DNA of 64,000 bases from Spirosoma pollinicola (GTDB lineage Bacteria > Bacteroidota > Bacteroidia > Cytophagales > Spirosomataceae): assembly GCF_002831565.1 (NCBI RefSeq), contig NZ_CP025096.1, positions 4,936,608-5,000,607 on the forward strand, written 5' to 3'. The position numbers and the translations under genes were made by a program. Positions 61,808-64,000 of the stretch are shown here, one piece after another. The notes beneath the pieces are model-generated. The model saw only the letters and a program-made list of their open reading frames with translations. It was not told the DNA's origin and ran no database searches. The stretch's first letter is position 1, and each line of letters begins with the position of its first letter.

Positions 61808-63300
61808 AACAACGATTCGATTTGGTGATATAACGCCTCTTTCTGGGAGGGGCGGTTGGCTTCTACAGTCGTGATTCGGCCCAAGGCATCCACTAAGATA
61901 TACGAGGGGAAGCGGAGATTATCCTGCTCGGGATACAGACTACGAAGATAAGCTTCCAAGTTGGAACCCGCTAACACATGCTGGCCCGTTAGTCCATAAA
62001 AATGAATCGCCTCCCGCCACCGCTTTTCGGGTTGAGCCCCGTGTTCAACGGCCACATAGACAAAGTCAACCGGCTTGTTCTTGAAGCGTTTTTTCAAGGC
62101 GCGGTTGTAGGTAAACTCTTGTCGGCAGGGGCCACACCAACTGCCCCAAATATCCACGTACACCACGCGGCCCCGATGGGTGGCCAGCAATGAATCCAGG
62201 TTTACGAATCGCGCCGAATTGGCCAGTAATTGAATATCGGCTTGCGGATTAGCGGCCGGGTCAATACTGGCCAGGTAGGGCTTCATGTACTGCTGCACAT
62301 CGGGCAGGTAAGGACTTTGCGGGAAGCGCTGTTTGAAATTGGTGTAGGCTTCCAGCTGGTAGGCTAAGTCACCCTGCTCAATGCCATTAATTAAGAACGA
62401 AGCCAGCGCCCGTTCTAAAGCCCGTCCTTGCAACCCATACTGGAGGGCGCTGTACACCCAGTAGCGCTCCCCTTTTTGTTTCATCTCTTGATTGATTTGG
62501 GCAAAGGGTTTGCCAAAAACGCGTTCGGCAATGGGAACAAATTCGTCTTTGGTGCTGGCTTGATGTTGCAGGTAGCGGGGATAATAGGTGATGATTTGTT
62601 GATAGGCATAACTGCTCAAGGCAAGTGGATTCGACAGATCGACCCGTTGGTAGGCCGTGATCAAGGTTTGCTGCCAGGCGTTACGGTCATACACCGACTT
62701 ATTTTTTTGGGTCCACACGCCATTTTGCCAAATCAAGTCCCAGAGTTTACTGACGGCAAAGTAGGTGATGTCGGCTTGAGTCATCTGTTGAAAGGCGAGC
62801 GACCCCTTCTTCGGTTGTTGTTTCAACAAGGAAAGTCCGGTTTGCTGCTGGGTTTGCAAGGCCCGAAGAATCAGTTGTGGATCGGACAGTGAATCATTCC
62901 AGGTTGGTTTTCCGAGTTGATTCATCGTCAGGCCCAATCGCTGACGGAACGCATTTTCAGCCCCGAGTTCCCCGCTAAATCGCACGGTCCCCGGCCAGCT
63001 CTGCACGTGAGCCGTCAGCGAAACCGATCGGCCTGGCTCGGCGTAGAGGTAAAGGCGCTTCCCCGCATAGTCTAAGAAGATAATCTGCGCTTTGGTCAGG
63101 GTGAGCCGAGTTGAAAAATGACCCTTCGCGTCAAACAAAACCGGGACTGAGTTCTGCGGATAATAGTAGCAGTCGTAGGGAACATTGACTGATACCGAAG
63201 CACCGGCTTTGGCTCCCTCAATCTGGCCGGAGAGGGTCAGCTGGGCCTGAAGAGAGTGGCTAGCTAGCCAAGCAGAAAACAGGATCATTCGGAAAAACAT
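61804..63300 (-). CDS. TlpA-like thioredoxin protein inside a two-component operon
   Basis: 498 residues with a signal peptide (MFFRMILFSAWLASHSLQAQ). A DUF4369-like beta domain (LTLSGQIEGAKAGASVSVNV) is followed by a long helical region and a C-terminal thioredoxin domain with the redox pair CGPC (WGSWCGPCRQEFTYNRALKK), then VYVAVEHGAQPEKRWREAIH. It is related in layout to the protein at 58660. It lies 12 bp after the kinase gene and overlaps the LytTR regulator by 4 bp, so it is co-expressed with the pair. It may be an envelope sensor partner or a redox output. Confidence 0.9.
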   Translation of the reverse strand: MFFRMILFSAWLASHSLQAQLTLSGQIEGAKAGASVSVNVPYDCYYYPQNSVPVLFDAKGHFSTRLTLTKAQIIFLDYAGKRLYLYAEPGRSVSLTAHVQSWPGTVRFSGELGAENAFRQRLGLTMNQLGKPTWNDSLSDPQLILRALQTQQQTGLSLLKQQPKKGSLAFQQMTQADITYFAVSKLWDLIWQNGVWTQKNKSVYDRNAWQQTLITAYQRVDLSNPLALSSYAYQQIITYYPRYLQHQASTKDEFVPIAERVFGKPFAQINQEMKQKGERYWVYSALQYGLQGRALERALASFLINGIEQGDLAYQLEAYTNFKQRFPQSPYLPDVQQYMKPYLASIDPAANPQADIQLLANSARFVNLDSLLATHRGRVVYVDIWGSWCGPCRQEFTYNRALKKRFKNKPVDFVYVAVEHGAQPEKRWREAIHFYGLTGQHVLAGSNLEAYLRSLYPEQDNLRFPSYILVDALGRITTVEANRPSQKEALYHQIESLL

Positions 63301-63312
63301 AGTCGATTCGAT

Positions 63313-64000
63313 TTAGTGAAGATTCATCTGTAAGTGTACCCGGAAGCGGTCGGCCTGGGGTCCAGCCGTTAGGCTGTATTTCCCGGCATAAAGCAGGTCG
63401 AGTCGTTTCCGCGCATTCTGGATCCCCGTTCCCAGACCATAGGCCGTTCGCTGGGGAAATAGCCGGTTCTCCACCACCAAGTCAAGCTGTCCTTTTTCAA
63501 TGGTCAATTGAATGGCAATGAAGTAATCCAGGTCGGTACTAACCCCGTAGAGAAAGGCATTTTCGACGAAGGTGATGAGCAGCAACGGAGCGATTTGAGC
63601 GGGCAACTCGTCATACACCAAATGTGTCTGCAAGCGGTTGGCGTCGGTCTGGGCCAACCGTAATCCCTGCAACTGGATATAGTCCTGTAAGAAGCCCAGC
63701 TCACTAGCCACTGGGGTAAAGTCGCGCTGGGCTTCACCGAGGGTATAGCGCATGATATTGGCTAGCTGCTCGATACTTTGGGCAGTGTTGGTGGCCTGCT
63801 CGAGCAGCGCGGTTCCGTAGAGGCTGTTCAGGGTATTAAAGAAAAAATGGGGATTCAGTTGGGCTTTCAGGGCGGCTAGCTCGGCTTGCGATTGTTGCAC
63901 CTGGCGCTGCGTCTGCTGGATCCGTTGGTTGAAAAAACTACGGACTAAGGCATACGCGATGCCGTAGCCGAAGACCGTGAGGGTAGGCTCCCAGAAGCGA
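63313..64000 (-). CDS. LytS-like sensor histidine kinase, N-terminus cut by edge
   Basis: At least 229 residues, open to the right edge of the window. The visible part starts in a membrane/linker region (FGYGIAYALVRSFFNQRIQQ) and holds the His_kinase phosphoacceptor motif of the LytS family (LKAQLNPHFFFNTLNSLYGT, His in NPHF) and an HATPase region (LLLITFVENAFLYGVSTDLD; AYGLGTGIQNARKRLDLLYA). A GTG at 63900 could serve as a false internal start, but the frame continues upstream. It probably phosphorylates the LytTR regulator encoded at 61085. Confidence 0.92.
   Translation of the reverse strand, partial: RFWEPTLTVFGYGIAYALVRSFFNQRIQQTQRQVQQSQAELAALKAQLNPHFFFNTLNSLYGTALLEQATNTAQSIEQLANIMRYTLGEAQRDFTPVASELGFLQDYIQLQGLRLAQTDANRLQTHLVYDELPAQIAPLLLITFVENAFLYGVSTDLDYFIAIQLTIEKGQLDLVVENRLFPQRTAYGLGTGIQNARKRLDLLYAGKYSLTAGPQADRFRVHLQMNLH

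Noticed and set aside
1..64000. CRISPR arrays, tRNA or rRNA genes, prophage
   Set aside because: I saw no regularly spaced direct repeats, cloverleaf-like sequence, conserved rRNA segments or phage structural genes anywhere in the window.

Overview
The window looks like chromosomal DNA of a Bacteroidota, most probably a Cytophagales member close to Spirosoma (inference from gene families; no rRNA or marker gene is present). Supporting signs are TonB-dependent receptors with a carboxypeptidase-regulatory N-terminus, LytS/LytTR signalling, TlpA/DUF4369-type thioredoxin proteins, many serine hydrolases, start codons without clear Shine-Dalgarno sequences, and about 50% GC. I see no tRNA, rRNA, CRISPR array or replication origin.

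Layout. 0-6.4 kb: a left-truncated TonB receptor and an outer-membrane barrel protein (minus strand), divergent from an AraC regulator with a putative direct-repeat operator, then a serine hydrolase. 6.4-17.9 kb: a mobile and decayed region with three IS1182-type elements, a frameshifted serine recombinase, an AT-rich nucleoside-phosphorylase-like gene split by a stop, a broken PD-(D/E)XK-like gene and an intact toxin-antitoxin-like pair; a haloalkane-dehalogenase-like gene, a lipoprotein and a DUF4239 protein sit among them. 18-24 kb: NmrA-like reductase, WYL regulator, CHRD lipoprotein, VOC protein, and a MarR regulator divergent from a TIM-barrel glycosidase-like gene across a large dyad. 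25-35 kb: a Fic-like protein lacking its catalytic His next to a tyrosine recombinase, an IS630 element, and a 1713-residue DNA methyltransferase-helicase. 35-39 kb: small unknown genes, a catalase-like gene and a small membrane protein. 39.7-43.4 kb: a tight operon of TonB receptor, cysteine-less molybdopterin-fold protein and dihaem peroxidase. 43.7-64 kb: hydrolases, an AraC gene split by an IS3 element, an FtsX-type permease, AhpD-like protein, lipase, FAD monooxygenase with divergent MarR, PQQ-propeller lipoprotein, TlpA-like proteins, a SMI1/KNR4 protein, and a LytS kinase / TlpA / LytTR operon running off the right edge.

The most unusual signal is not a gene. A roughly 72-bp repeat recurs in intergenic gaps, at least twelve times in both orientations. 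It has palindromic ends (AAACGCTCC / GGGCGTTT) and two conserved internal blocks (TGAGACGA and CATGTATCTGC). One IS1182 element sits inside a copy, and another sits exactly in the loop of an unrelated 18-bp palindrome. Also notable are the methyltransferase-helicase, the His-to-Gln Fic protein, three clear regulator operator candidates, and a cluster of decayed genes between 9.9 and 16.9 kb.
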